Source: Arenicola marina (Eukaryota; Annelida; Polychaeta; Arenicolidae). From it: a DNA stretch of 64,000 bases. The DNA lies in the NCBI GenBank assembly GCA_964019135.1, contig OZ025256.1, positions 16,747,911-16,811,910 of the forward strand, given 5' to 3'. The first letter of the stretch is position 1; every line of letters starts with the position of its first letter. The notes under the pieces were generated by a model. It saw nothing but the letters and a program-made list of their open reading frames with translations, was not told the DNA's origin and did no database searches. This document shows positions 41,812 through 53,673 of the stretch, in pieces. The position numbers and the translations under genes were made by a program.

Positions 41812-42017
41812 CAGTGGCGGATTTAGGGGAGTGGGGATTTAGGGGCGCAGGGCGACACGCCCCCCCCCCCCCCCCCCACTCCGCTTCTCTAAAGAAAGGG
41901 GCAAAGGGATCATACTATTCTTTCTGTAGAACTTCCCCAGCATCCCCCTTCCCTACCCCTCAGTCGATCGCGCCTAGATAGTAGGCCTACTTGAATAAAC
42001 ACTCGGATCCACCACTG
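41812..42017. repeat. MITE-like element, CAGTGGCGGAT family
   Basis: Ends CAGTGGCGGATTTAGG and CTCGGATCCACCACTG are inverted. A poly-C run lies at 41861-41877. Confidence 0.65.
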
Positions 42018-43125
42018 TATTCTACCGTATAATGACACATTGGAGTTGAGTTGCTAACCTCCCCTGCCGGAAACCTGGGGACTGGGCAAGTAAAATAGAA
42101 TGCAAAAAATAGTTTCGCGCTGATACATACTTCACATGGGGCATGTTGCTATGGTAATGAAGTGGACTTTCCCATTGGCTATCGCGATATATCCAAGGCG
42201 CACGTGCGTACTCAGACACATTCCGTAGTTGGGTGGACCGTTTGCACTGAGCGTTGAAATCTATCGCAATTCCATTTGGGTAAGACATCGCTGACCAGTC
42301 GGCTCATGTTTTAATGTGATTGCCTCCCAAGGAAGGAGCAACGTGGCTATTAGCCTAAATAAAAGTATATCAGGAGTGTTTGTACTTTAAATAGTCGATT
42401 ATCGGTTATCTTTGTACGATCGAACTACATGTCTCACGGTTTAATCGTACATGGTATATCAACCAATCAGGGACTAGCTCTTCCTGTTTTCGGGCAGAGT
42501 CGGAACAAGGTGAACGTTTTAATATTCTCGTTTTATTTCAATGCGTGATAATGAACGTTTGTCTTTTCATTTCCTACCATTTCCTGCTTGTAATACTTTC
42601 CACCATCAAACTAGCTTCGGTCATGTGGTATTCCAACAGACGACAAGCCCACATAAATATATCGAGTCACATGTTACATTTGTGATATAGTGTAGCCAGA
42701 TTAATTAGTCGGGGACGAGCATATGCAATCTCCCAAAGCCGGATGGCCCTCGTTGGTCGCATTAATTATGCCGTTATATTATGTGTGGACCACTACATAG
42801 TTCCTTGGGGTACTGGACCCCTTTTAAGTTAGATTTGGTGGATTCCCTGCTTGACATTTTTAAACCTACCCCCTGTGGAGCACACCCCCAATTCTGGTTC
42901 CTCTCATGCACGTATTTGTTGATAAGTGATCGAAATAATCTAAAGCGGTCGACATTCCGTTATTAGTTTTCATCACAAAGAAGGGTCACATTAGTGGCCA
43001 TTGCGTCCCCTTTATCAGGGGAAGTTTATGTTGAGGCTGGTCATGCCATTGACACGCCTTCAAAATCAAATCAAATGCGAATACATATAACGGATATGAT
43101 ATCAGTTATCCTGTCCATACATGTC
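42018..43125. other. No gene seen
   Basis: About 1.1 kb without repeats or recognisable coding. A minus-strand frame (42022-42288) has no partner exon. Confidence 0.35.
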
Positions 43126-43410
43126 CATACTGGTTAGCGCACTAGTCCTGTTATCCAGTTATTGCTTCTAGACACATAGCGAGTAAATACGTCGATGTGA
43201 ACGTCAGTCTACATATATCACCCCCTGTCTCTCTCTCTCTCTTTCTCTCTTCCTCGCAGATCAACAGGTCCTGGGTTCGAATCCGGGCTCGGGCACCTAA
43301 TCTGGGGCATGTTTCATTCCTTCATCCTTCATCGTCCCGGGAGGTTCCTTGGCCCAATTTAGCCTGTATGTGCACAAAAGTGGCCTAAAACACCAACATT
43401 TCATTTCATG
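43126..43410 (+). repeat. tRNA-derived SINE (family 2)
   Basis: A box-like TGGTTAGCGCACTAG (43131-43145) and a perfect B box GGTTCGAATCC (43274-43284), separated by a (CT)n-containing insertion. A body follows that ends AACACCAACATTTCATTTCA. A reverse fragment is at 25698-25796. Confidence 0.65.
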
Positions 43411-43426
43411 TCCATACATTAGACCC

Positions 43427-43984
43427 AGTTGTACTTGCAGCACAGGGAGGGGAGTCTTTCTGAACATTGGGCCAGTTGGGCGTTATCTTGTCCGCTACAC
43501 ATTCATTGCATTCGCACTCTCGTTCGCTGAAGGGCTGCCAATACATCGTTTCATATTACGAGCTAAGCCCCGCCCACATTTGAGTCCTTTTTCGTTAATC
43601 GTGAGTATGAAATTGACAAACATAGCTGATGGTAGGTACAAGTGAGCAGTACTCATCACTGGAACTGACAAGAAAGTGACATGCTGCTTTGTTTGTCCGA
43701 CTTGTTTCTTGGACATAGCGCAATCACATGGAAGAGCTTTTTCGCCACATGATTAGGGCCCCTGAGGGGGGGTAGCCATGTCGCGTGTCTATTTTAAGAA
43801 AAGGTCCATGTCGCGTGTCTATTTTAAGAAGAGGTCCATGTCGCGTGTCGATTTTAAGAAAAGTTCCATGTCGCCGTGTCGCTAAGTCTTATGTCGCATG
43901 TCGATTCTAAGACAACCCCAATGTCGCGTTGTCGATTTTAAAAATCGCCGTGTCGCCGTGTCGAAAAAGCCCCTCTGGGGCCCT
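43427..43984. repeat. 558-bp tandem duplication, copy 1
   Basis: It starts AGTTGTACTTGCAGCACAGG and ends in a GGGCCC-ended element. Copy 2 follows immediately. Confidence 0.88.
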
Positions 43985-43985
43985 A
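43754..43985. repeat. GGGCCC-ended element with TGTCGCGTGTCGATTTTAAG subrepeats
   Basis: Ends TAGGGCCCC and GGGGCCCTA. Inside are about six imperfect subrepeats of roughly 30 bases. Opposite orientation to the copies in the astacin introns. Confidence 0.7.
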
Positions 43986-44520
43986 GTTGTACTTGCAGCA
44001 CAGGGAGGGGAGTCTTTCTGAACATTGTGCCAGTTGGGCGTTATCTTGTCCGCTACACATTCAGTGCATTCGCCAATACATCGTTTCATATTACGAGCTA
44101 AGCCCCGCCCACACTTGAGTCCTTTTTCGTTAATCGTGAGTATGAAATTGACAAACATAGCTGATGGTAGGTACAAGTGAGCAGTACTCATCACTGGAAC
44201 TGACAAGAAAGCGACATGCTGCTTTGTTTGTCCGACTTGTTTCTTGGACATAGCGCAATCACATGGAAGAGCTTTTTCGCCACATGATTAGGGCCCCTGA
44301 GGGGGGGTAGCCAAGTCGCGTGTCGATTTTAAGAAAAGGTCCATGTCGCGTGTCGATTTTAAGAAAAGCTCCATGTCGCGTATCGATTTTAAGAAAAATG
44401 TCATGTCGCGTGTCGCTAAGTCTTATGTCGCATGTCGATTCTAAGACAACCCCAATGTCGCGTTGTCGATTTTAAAAATCGCCCGTGTCGCCGTGTCGAA
44501 AAAGCCCCTATGGGGCCCTA
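43985..44520. repeat. 558-bp tandem duplication, copy 2
   Basis: Same order as copy 1, with a deletion of about 24 bases near 44068 and several substitutions, so older than the 2067-bp duplication. Confidence 0.88.
44289..44520. repeat. GGGCCC-ended element, second copy
   Basis: Duplicate of 43754-43985 in the second tandem unit. Confidence 0.7.
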
Positions 44521-46746
44521 TGATTGGATAAAAGCAGCTGTGACGTCCAGGAATGATTGACAGCCTGGGTCGTCAAACGCGCCGCGCACATCCACAAATG
44601 AATCCCGGGGAACCAAGTTATGCCTGATAATAAGTTTTTCGCTTTGTTTTTCCTCTCAATTATCGCGCATTCATCTTGAAATTTGGCCCCGACCGACGGC
44701 AGCGGTTGGAGTGGTGGAACGCGTCTCCACCTAGCGAATGAGAGTGTGGTTAACGTAGTGCCCTCTGCCGGGAGATCGGAGAATCATCATGGGATCAGGA
44801 TATAGGCCTATGCACTTGACAAGGCATGTTTAATTTGATCATTTTGTCAATATTGTTAAGGAACACGGGGTATTACCACAACAATTTACACCTGTATATA
44901 CATCTCTTGATGACTTCTGGCCATCGACATTACACCTTGCTATCGATACATAGATTGAAACATAATTTGTGTAATGCGGAGAGAGTCTGTAGACCTACTG
45001 CGTCAGTGGATTTTTAAGATAATTCTGACTTTTTTCTCTTCTGTTATTATAAACTGTATTTATTTAACGAGGCTACCGATAGCGAATACACATATCCACG
45101 GCCACCCAATTCATTCTGATTGACTTGTGGTCTATTTGGGCCTGCATAGCTAACGTACAATGCACGCCTAGCATTTACTACAATAATCCATTTCTTGGGC
45201 TCTAACATGAAGGACGGACTTTAACTTACATCACGCAACTAAATGACAATATATTCATGTGATATTAACTTGGTTATTCAGAAAACAGATATGTCTGTTG
45301 AAGAATAAATGTGATCCATATAATAGTCAGAAGGTGAATTTTCCGCTGTATTTGTGACAGTTGTGATAAATAACATATCAATTTAATGCGTATCTTCACA
45401 TGCAAGCAAACACAAACACTTTTATTAATTTGCTGTAAGGCAAAAACCGGATGCTTTAGCAGAATGTGGATGCCATGTCGCACTTGCTACTAAACTATGT
45501 AACAAGCCTCCTATAGGAATTGACTACACACTCGTTGCACTCTCGTGACGTTGCTGGCGGCATCATCAGATAAGTGCGCCATCTACGTGATGTGGTACAC
45601 GAATACTTTTGTCACTAACAATCAAAACATTGTGATGTGGACGACGACCAAAAGCCCTCAATATACCCCAGATGTGTGTTACAGATAGCACATAAACAAT
45701 AACCAAGATATGCACATGGTATTGGTCTGAGTGCGAGATTGGTTTATCTCAGCACTAGTAAGCTTCCCACTGTCCGATCCTCCACTTTTGGTGCGTTCCT
45801 CAAACGATTACCCTTCGGCTTCATTATTATTATTATTATTATTATTATTAAAAAAATATATATATATATATTATTATGCGGCACGTGAAGCAATGTTCTA
45901 ATCCCTTTCTCCAACGAACCTCATAAAATTCGACGCAGAGAGGTGAGTATTACTTGCAGGTATTTGGAAGTACTCGTTGGCAGATTGAAGTATGTGTTTC
46001 TTTATCTCTAAGCGTATGTTAAAGTGGGCCACAGATGGGTTTAATGGCGTTATCATCTTCACGCCGGTCTGGGTTTTCCTGTCACTCGCCTCCCCCGCTC
46101 TCCAGATGTATACCCTTAAAATACCGCTACTAGGCCAATGGGAAAACCTACAAATATGTTTGTCAGCAGTCCGTATTTAGTACTAGTTTAGCATAAACAT
46201 ATACTCACAAGGAATTGTTTACCGCAATTGCAGTTGGTGTCAAACGTAACTGTTGTATCGCCCTGATACATTTTATAAACAACGTCGAAAAAAAAGTCCA
46301 ACTCACATCGTAGCTAACCAAATTGTTTGCTTACAAGTATTCTGAAAAAGTGGTAGCCTATGAAAGATCCCCCCACCCCCTGGAAACTTCATTGGCCCCG
46401 CAATAACAACTAATCATACAGTATATCGTTGCATTAATTAGGATTATGTACTGCAACGAGCACGTTACAATCAAAGATTCCATCTTCAACATAAACCTGT
46501 ACATTATGTCGCCACTAGCCCTTCTCCCAGTCTTATTATAACAAGAATGCAAACTGTACTAACTACGCCTGGCAAGTTTGTGTCGTTACTCAGATTGGTC
46601 AATTCCTGGGGCGGGAACACCCCGTAACCTTGGCTGGGGCTGAGTAAACCTCAACTGACTCCCGAGCGCCAGACGTATCTGATCAGCTCAAATATTTGCA
46701 CGATAAGAGACGGTTGGATATTCTTCATATGTTGTACTGGTACGGA
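44521..46746. other. No gene seen; (ATT)n and (TA)n microsatellite at 45826-45875
   Basis: About 2.2 kb. Aside from the microsatellite and a lone CGAGATTGGTTTATCTC (about 45734) nothing repetitive or coding stands out. Confidence 0.35.
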
Positions 46747-46892
46747 CAGGCGCGGATCCAGAATTTTGAAAAGAGAGGGGGGGTTTAAGGCCGTGGAGTT
46801 AGGCGGGAGTGCAGACAAAGGCGGGGGTCACAAAATAGTGCAAACCACACCAGAGGGGTCCAGCCCCGTACCCCCGTACACCCGCCACTCTG
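46747..46892. repeat. MITE-like element, CAGGCGCGGATCCAG family
   Basis: Ends CAGGCGCGGATCCAG and CACCCGCCACTCTG; G-run near the left end and C-rich right end. Confidence 0.6.
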
Positions 46893-48260
46893 CCGTATGG
46901 TGGGAATTTACATAATTGAAGCGGTATACACACGAGTGTAAAGTAAAATTTAATGACAATGGACCAATTAACCGTTGGATATATTAAATAGGTCAGAACG
47001 GTGGAGGTAGTTGCGGGATTAACAGAGTTGAGCTAGTTATATACACATTTATCGTCACCTAGAAACATTACAATTACCACCGAAAAACGATGCTGGCAAT
47101 ATATCGAAAGTCGCTGCTATTGCAACAAAACTGCTTACAACAGCTATAGAACGCACATTTCAAACACCGTGTCAATCGGCAATTCCCGTGCAAAGCGACC
47201 GAGGTATGGTGACGAAGGCTCGCCGCGATAAGAAGTAGGAGCGGTCGAGTAGCGGGGCGGGTGGGCTGAAGGGCCTACCGCCGCACCATACCCCGATTTT
47301 GCTTTATCAAATAGTTGTTACCCAGAAGGTCATGAGTGAGTCCTGAGCTTACCGTTACCATAGTATCCAAGGCATCCATCCCCCCCCGGCAGGTGAAAAC
47401 GCTACTTGATCGACCGACCGGTCTGCATCTATCTGCCCCCCCCCCCCTCCCCCACCCCCCTCCTTTGCGCCCCAGCTTCAATCATCATTCAGTTCAATTC
47501 TTTTTATCCTGCAGGGTGTACGTGACTAAATCTCACATTAGTTTCGCGTATAATTAAGGCTTGTGTCTGACGACGGCGTGTAATCTCAGCGATTTTTGAC
47601 GAAAGACAGGTCAGAAATTCGCGTTGCTCCGATTGACGATTCTGATGCCATCGCCGCGTGGCTTTCAGCGGGTGAGACGCAAGAGATGACGTCATGTCCT
47701 GGGCGTGTACCAGTGAGTTCAACCGCATCACGTGACCTGGTCCAGCGCTGAGTGTTCCCCGTGGTACGTGGCTCACACCCGACGTCATTCGGTTACTGTT
47801 AGTCACCATCGCATACTTTCACACAGTTATAAAGACCTACCTCCGAAATCCAGTATTACATTACCACTTCGTAGCAAACCAGAGCCGGCATCATCCATAA
47901 CTATATGGTATTAACTATATAGTATTAACTATATAGTATTAACTATATAGTATTAAGTGCATAGTATTACCTATTTAGTAAGTGTGGATAAGAACGTATT
48001 AGTACGTAAAATACTGAACTCTCGGAAAGAGGATTATATTTGCATTGGATGAGCAGTGCCATTCGCTGGAGTCGCACAGGAAGCTACGCTACCACCGGAA
48101 AGGTCGCAACACGTAAAGGATAGTCTTAAAAGGGATTACAATTGACGTACTACTGAAGACGTAATTGGACCAGAGGTGTGTCCGTATATGAACAAAAAGG
48201 AGTAAACTACAAGAAGAAGGAGGAGAAACTTTTCTCTTGACACTGACGCCAAAAAAAAAG
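46893..48260. other. Upstream region of claudin-like gene
   Basis: It holds a C-run at about 47436-47460, a 17-bp repeat TATAGTATTAACTATA (47905-47965) and a weak TATA-like ATTATATTT (48033-48041), 220 bases before the start codon. No gene. Confidence 0.35.
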
Positions 48261-48465
48261 ATGTCTTCCTCGGAGAAGTTCACCGTCATCTGTTGCTCCT
48301 TGTTGGCGTTGTATTTCGTGGGCCTGGGTCTGTACACGGCGGGCTTCGCCTCCCACTACTGGGTAGATAACAACACGACGCAGTCCGGACTCTGGCAGTT
48401 CTGTCTCAAGACAAACGGGTCAAACAGCTATCAATGTAACCGGATAGACATCTCACACTCCGCAG
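48261..48465 (+). CDS. Claudin-like gene exon 1
   Basis: MSSSEKFTVICCSLLALYFV opens the first membrane segment. The exon ends after HSA in phase 1 at GTAATT. It contains the whole W-GLW-C-C loop. Confidence 0.88.
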
Positions 48466-50950
48466 GTAATTAATACTGACTTTTTTTTCTTCTTCTGATA
48501 CAAATCTCGTTCGTTTTTCAACGAACATTTAATTTTAATTGATTTATTTTAAAAGTATTTTTGTTGGCAATTGGAAAACAGGCACACTGCCTATGCGAAT
48601 TCCTCTTGCTTATGTTAATTGATTTATGCATGTAATAACACTGATATAGTATACATTGTTATTTCGTTAGTATTATTAGGACTACTTTCATCTTGCTAAA
48701 TTGCATTTAATTTACTACGTGATATGTCTTAGTAAATGAACAAATCATATACAAATGTTTATAGTAACAAGGTAGAAGAGAATTCGAGGTGCATGTGTAT
48801 ATCTGTTATACAAGTAGATCAAAATATATATTTATGAAAATTTCTGTATTTATCAGTAATTTCACTGCACAAATCCTTTTTTCTACGTTTTCTTTAAATG
48901 TATTTTTTTCTCAGATTTATCATATCATATATCAAAATGTTGCATTAAAGCAGTATGGGCGTCATGCCCCTTCGGAACCGTAGGCTACATAAGTTAAAAA
49001 CGGAAAAAGTAATAGTTTTGTCGTTGGCATTGAAGCTGCGCCGGAAGTTTTCTCAAGCTCCCGCTTATCAAGTCAAATGTAAATCTTGATTCGTCAATTT
49101 GTTTAGTCTGCAACCAACTGCCATCATTTATTTGTTTCCTTCCCTTTTCCACTCTATCTGTTAATATATGATATCCATACGCCGCCCCCCCCCCCCTTAC
49201 CTCTTACATCACAGGATGGGAGGCGGCGGTCATAGCTTTCGCTATCATGGCCATGATCTTCGCCGTTGCCGGTGGCGCCCTCTACATGTTCGTCCCCATC
49301 TCGGCCTCGTTTCAGATCGCTGCAGGTAAGACACACGTCGCCATGGTAACACTATAGTATACGTCTGTATCTTGATTTTCAAAACAGTTGGTTTAGATAT
49401 TGCTTAATCAAATAAAATGCTACCTTTTTTTTATGAGATCCGTAACAACGAATTCACTTTTTATTGGTCATATCTTATTTATGTCTTATGGATGCGAAAT
49501 CGGAAGCAAAGACCCCTGTGTTAGTGTGTGTTTGATCTTTAAGCGGCCGAAGAGACGATATTGTTTCTTGATACGTTTTCTGTAAGATCTTTTGGTTTTA
49601 TCTTGAGCGGAAACAAATTTTGTTATCTTTAGATTTTTTTCTTTTGGTGGAAGGCAATAACCAAACCATATTGCTTTTATAGGTTTGTCTCCCAGCGGAA
49701 CAATCCATTACATTGTTTAACCTAAATGTTCAGACATACCAAATTAAAATGTATGTTGCAATGCAGATTAGCATTCACGCTTAACGAAAATGGCAGAAAA
49801 AATACATTTTGCGTGACAACTGGTAATAAGTTGGAGGCTGCGTGTACTACATCACAGATTTGTGCGTAGTCCATGGATTCATTGTGTAGTATTTGTCATG
49901 TGGCGCAGGCTCCAAGAAATGAGTTTCAATGACAGTAATATATCTGTGTGGCAATGAGTCATACACTGTTTACATTTACGATCCTGGTATTATTTTGTTG
50001 CGAAATACAGTTGGACCCTTCTGATTAATACGATATATATACATTGCTCTTTCTTGAAATATATATACATTCCTCTTTCTTGACATATATATAGATTCTT
50101 CCTTCTTGACATATATATACATTCCTCTTTCTTGACAAATATATACATTCCTCTTTCTTGACAAATATATACATTCCTCTTTCTTGATATATATATATAT
50201 ATATATTCCTCTTTCTTGACATATATATAGATTCTTCCTTCTTGACATATATATACATTCCTCTTTCTTGACATATATATAGATTCTTCCTTCTTGACAT
50301 ATATATACATTCCTCTTTCTTGACAAATATATACATTCCTCTTTCTTGACAAATATATACATTCCTCTTTCTTGATATATATATATATATATATATATAT
50401 TCCTCTTTCTTGACATATATATAGATTCTTCCTTCTTGACATATATATACATTCCTCTTTCTTGACAAATATATACATTCCTCTTTCTTGACAAATATAT
50501 ATATTCATCTTTCTTGACACATATATATATATTCCTCTTTCTTGACATATATATAGATTCTTCCTTCTTGATATATATATACATTCCGCTTTCTTGACAA
50601 ATATATACATTCCTCTTTCTTGACAAATATATACATTCCTCTTTCTTGACATATATATATATATATATTCCTCTTTCTTGACATATATATATACATTTCT
50701 CTTTCTTGACTCAGCACATTTAACATTTTTGTTCTTTCTTGACTGACCAACAGGCCTTTGCACGCTGATTGCGGTAGCCGTCTGGGCGGGTTATCAAGTC
50801 GGTCACAACATCATCACCTCCAGTGACATCGGCTGGTCGTACGCATTGACAGTGACGGGAGGTGCTTGTCTCTTGGCCAACGGCATTGCGCTGGCGGTCC
50901 TAGTGGGACAACAGGGGTGTACGATGAAGATGATCATGCCTGACGCATAG
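48261..50950 (+). CDS. Claudin/PMP22-like four-pass membrane protein (three exons)
   Basis: Exons 48261-48465, 49215-49325 and 50754-50950 join in phase 1 each time and give 170 residues plus TAG. The protein has four hydrophobic segments (about residues 7-28, 72-92, 100-125, 138-160). A first extracellular loop contains W, then SGLW, then two Cys, the W-GLW-C-C signature of claudins and related PMP22/EMP proteins. Two N-glycosylation motifs (NTT, NGS) lie in the loop. The C-terminus (MKMIMPDA) is short and lacks a clear PDZ-binding motif. The start was set at the ATG after a run of A. Such proteins form junctions or membrane scaffolds; the precise role is not known. A paralogue begins at 59327. 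Confidence 0.85.
49215..49325 (+). CDS. Claudin-like gene exon 2
   Basis: Acceptor ACAG; WEAAVIAFAIMAMIFAVAGG is the second membrane segment, then LYMFVPISASFQ begins the third. Phase 1 end at GTAAGA. Confidence 0.85.
50035..50715. repeat. 27-bp minisatellite in claudin-like intron 2
   Basis: About 25 units around TTCCTCTTTCTTGACATATA with variable (TA)n length. Units of TTCTTCCTTCTTGACAT type alternate regularly. With a 27-bp period all three minus-strand frames stay open, giving Lys/Arg/Tyr-rich frames that are not genes. The array ends 38 bases before exon 3. Confidence 0.9.
50754..50950 (+). CDS. Claudin-like gene exon 3
   Basis: Acceptor CCAACAG; LCTLIAVAVWAGYQVGHNII, a short second loop, and ALTVTGGACLLANGIALAVL as fourth segment, ending PDA and TAG. 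Confidence 0.87.
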
Positions 50951-50984
50951 GTAGGTATACAGGGAGTCTTTCTGTTCATTTTGT

Positions 50985-51025
50985 TGGGTGTATCATGAAG
51001 ATTATCATGTCTGACCCATAGGTGG
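50985..51025 (+). repeat. Partial duplicate of the claudin-like exon 3 end
   Basis: GTGTATCATGAAGATTATCA and the following TGTCTGACCCATAGGT repeat, with changes, the end of exon 3 (50917-50952), about 70 bases downstream. It is a small local duplication including the stop. Confidence 0.7.
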
Positions 51026-51229
51026 GAAGTTTCCTGCCCGTGTGTACGGTTTCATATAGTTTGTGGTATTTATCTCAAATGCTTAACATACCGAACCAAT
51101 GGCATTATACTGTTTACATTTTGTACGCCAAGACATCATGTAATATAACATAGATCTTACCGGCAACTCGGTCCGAAATATACCATGAATTCCTAGTCCA
51201 ACTTGCTGCAAAGCTTATTCTTTTATAAT

Positions 51230-51445
51230 CAATCTTGGTATTTACAACCATTCTTGATAATTACAACCATTCTTGGCTATTTCGGTTTTAACTATTATCG
51301 ATATTTGCAATTACTATCGATATTTGCAATTACTATCGATATCTGCAATTACTATCCATATCTGCTACTATTATTGATATTTGCAACTTTTATTGATATT
51401 TGCAACTTTTATTGATATTGGCAAATATTATTGATAATTGCAACT
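51230..51445. repeat. Imperfect short tandem repeat (ATTGATATTTGCAACTTT type)
   Basis: Around a dozen units of 17-19 bases, in the claudin-like 3' flank. Confidence 0.75.
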
Positions 51446-51639
51446 AATATTATTTGCATGTACAAAAGCTATTGATATTAACTAATATAGAAATTTATTA
51501 TTGGCATTTCTTGCAGACGCCTTTTGAGTTGTTTTTCCCGCATGATGCGCCAGACGCCAGCAACAAGTTGTTGTCCTGGCACGGAGGGAAACCGAACCCC
51601 CAACCCAAAAAGACGTCAGATTACCCGCCGTCCCTGTAC

Positions 51640-51845
51640 CCTGGTTCCTGCCCCCTGCCCCCTGCCCCTGGCCCCCTGCCCCCCTGCCCTTGTCTTCCTG
51701 CCCCCTGCCCCCTGTCAATCTTCCACCTATTCCCTGTTCCATATCCCCCTGTTCCATATCCCCCTGTTCCATATCCCCCTGTTCCATATCCCCCTGTTCC
51801 ATATCCCCCTGTCCCCCTGCCCAGCCCCCCTTCCTCCCTGTCCCA
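51640..51845. repeat. C-rich minisatellites, including 15-bp CCCTGTTCCATATCC
   Basis: Five clean 15-bp units at 51732-51806 are flanked by CCCCTGCC repeats. Frames on both strands are compositional. Confidence 0.85.
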
Positions 51846-53280
51846 CCACCACATGTCAGCTTACCTAATATCTCATACACCGAGTATTCAAGCCGAATGT
51901 GCCGATGTCACAATGGTTATTTCTCACTTTCGGGCTTTCATATTATATATTGTGCCAGAGTTCTCGTAGACGTAGAAGCGTTTTGCTACAAAAACTGACG
52001 AATTTGTAGCTAGTTACACAACTTAAAAATGTAATCACTATTATTTATGAAGAAGCGGATTGAAAGGGAGATGCGAAAATTTATGAATCTCTTTGTCGAT
52101 TATTTAATGGTGACCGCAAGTCCAGGATAGGAGGAAAACGAATATAACATGACAAGGATACCCATAGTAAAATATCAAAACAAAGCAGAGTGAAATAACT
52201 TTTGTATCAACAGAAAGGATAACTGGCATGAATCACTCTAGTTTTATTATAGTTTTTATGAAAGCGAGTAACAATAAATGTAAGTTTCTTCTTGCTTAAT
52301 ATGTAGACGCATGTAAATATTAAACCTGATATGGACATTGTTTTGCTAGACTACTTAAACTTGTTTGAATTGATTTGTTACTCAGTACTTGTTTTTTTTT
52401 TGGTAATAAAATGGATATACATGTGTGTTCTTGGCTTTATCGATAGATGGTTAACCTCAACTTCAATTTATAACAATGTGAACTGTAAATATAAGATTTT
52501 AGAAATGCATGCGATATAATTAAACTGAGTTGTAAACCATTGTGTATGGAGTGAACGTCTGTGCGCTCCAATGTCGTAATGCCAGATCTGTCGTAATGCA
52601 TGAGAACAAAATTCGCAGTTCATATGAACTGAGTGAGTCACGTGACGTAACTTTCTTAGAAATTTATTTCCTACATAGTTCATAGTGGAAGTTTATAACT
52701 ATATAGGCATCGTTCGGACAGAAATTTAAGCTCGAAGGTAAGGTGTTGACAAGTAAGTGATAATTATTAAATGTCATGCCGCCCCCAGCTGCCTATCAGC
52801 CTATGGTCCAAGTAGCAAGCCCAAAGCTTCGTCTTCTTAAGGCATCTTCACAATAAGCTTTTCATGCCATAACATGGTACTTAAAGCGAGTTAACGCGGT
52901 AGGGAATAACAGGGAAGCAATATGAGTAAATAAAAATGAAGTAATTACATACTAGGATGGAACTGTTGATTTTGCTCTAGGCACCATCAGCTTATGACGA
53001 CAGATCTGGCATTGCTCTAAGCCTGGACCGCACATACGCCAATCACAATACCCGTGAGTGAGTCTTTAGAGGTCCCTAACTGATCACAACACCCGACCAC
53101 AACCCAGACTGCACCCGCATCTATATGATGCAGGTGGAGTTTGTTTTTTGTTTTGAACATGAGAAATATGCGTTGGTGTGTGAACAATGAGCACGTTTAA
53201 TCTTGATCACAGGATAACATAAACGGAAAGTGATAACGTGACTGAAGCTGAGCAAGATATGTTGTTGGTGTTTTATGCCG
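51846..53280. other. No gene seen
   Basis: About 1.4 kb of AT-rich plain sequence. The small frames have no domain or splice context. Confidence 0.35.
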
Positions 53281-53281
53281 C

Positions 53282-53632
53282 TAGGGTCTGTAAGTGACGT
53301 CACAGACAGCGCGCGCTCACCCCTAGAAACAACCATTCTGGGTACAACGCGCCAGCGAGTCCCTATACTTTACTATGGGATTCATACCAAATTCAGTGAT
53401 GTGTTGGATATGAATGCACTGTTAGGGTTGACAACCATATGGAGTAAATATTTGGGGTGTATCATCATACTCACACTAGTTTTGAATCGCAAGACAATGG
53501 TTTTCTTTGCGTTTCACGCCATTACAAAGAGCTCCCAATGTTCTGTATATGGGGCGGTGAAGTGTCATGTACCCAAAACCGGATTCGCTGGAGGTGAGCG
53601 GGCGCTGTCTGTGATGTCACTTAGAGACCTTT
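53282..53632. mobile_element. MITE-like element with about 38-bp inverted ends
   Basis: The left end GGGTCTGTAAGTGACGTCAC continues as AGACAGCGCGCGCTCACC. The right end is the inverse, GGTGAGCGGGCGCTGTCTGT and ATGTCACTTAGAGACC. The 350-bp element has no transposase. Confidence 0.75.
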
Positions 53633-53673
53633 AATAAGGTGCACATGGAGGTTAAACTAAGCCGAACAACCTT

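Noticed and set aside
42022-42288. Minus-strand frame starting MSYPNGIAIDFNAQ, resembling an NHL repeat
   Set aside because: Only one short motif fits, with no further blades and no clear splice sites; chance similarity is more likely.
49976-50763. Lys/Tyr-rich minus-strand frames of 147-257 codons
   Set aside because: They are produced by a 27-bp minisatellite in an intron; three frames are open at once and they lie antisense to a spliced gene.
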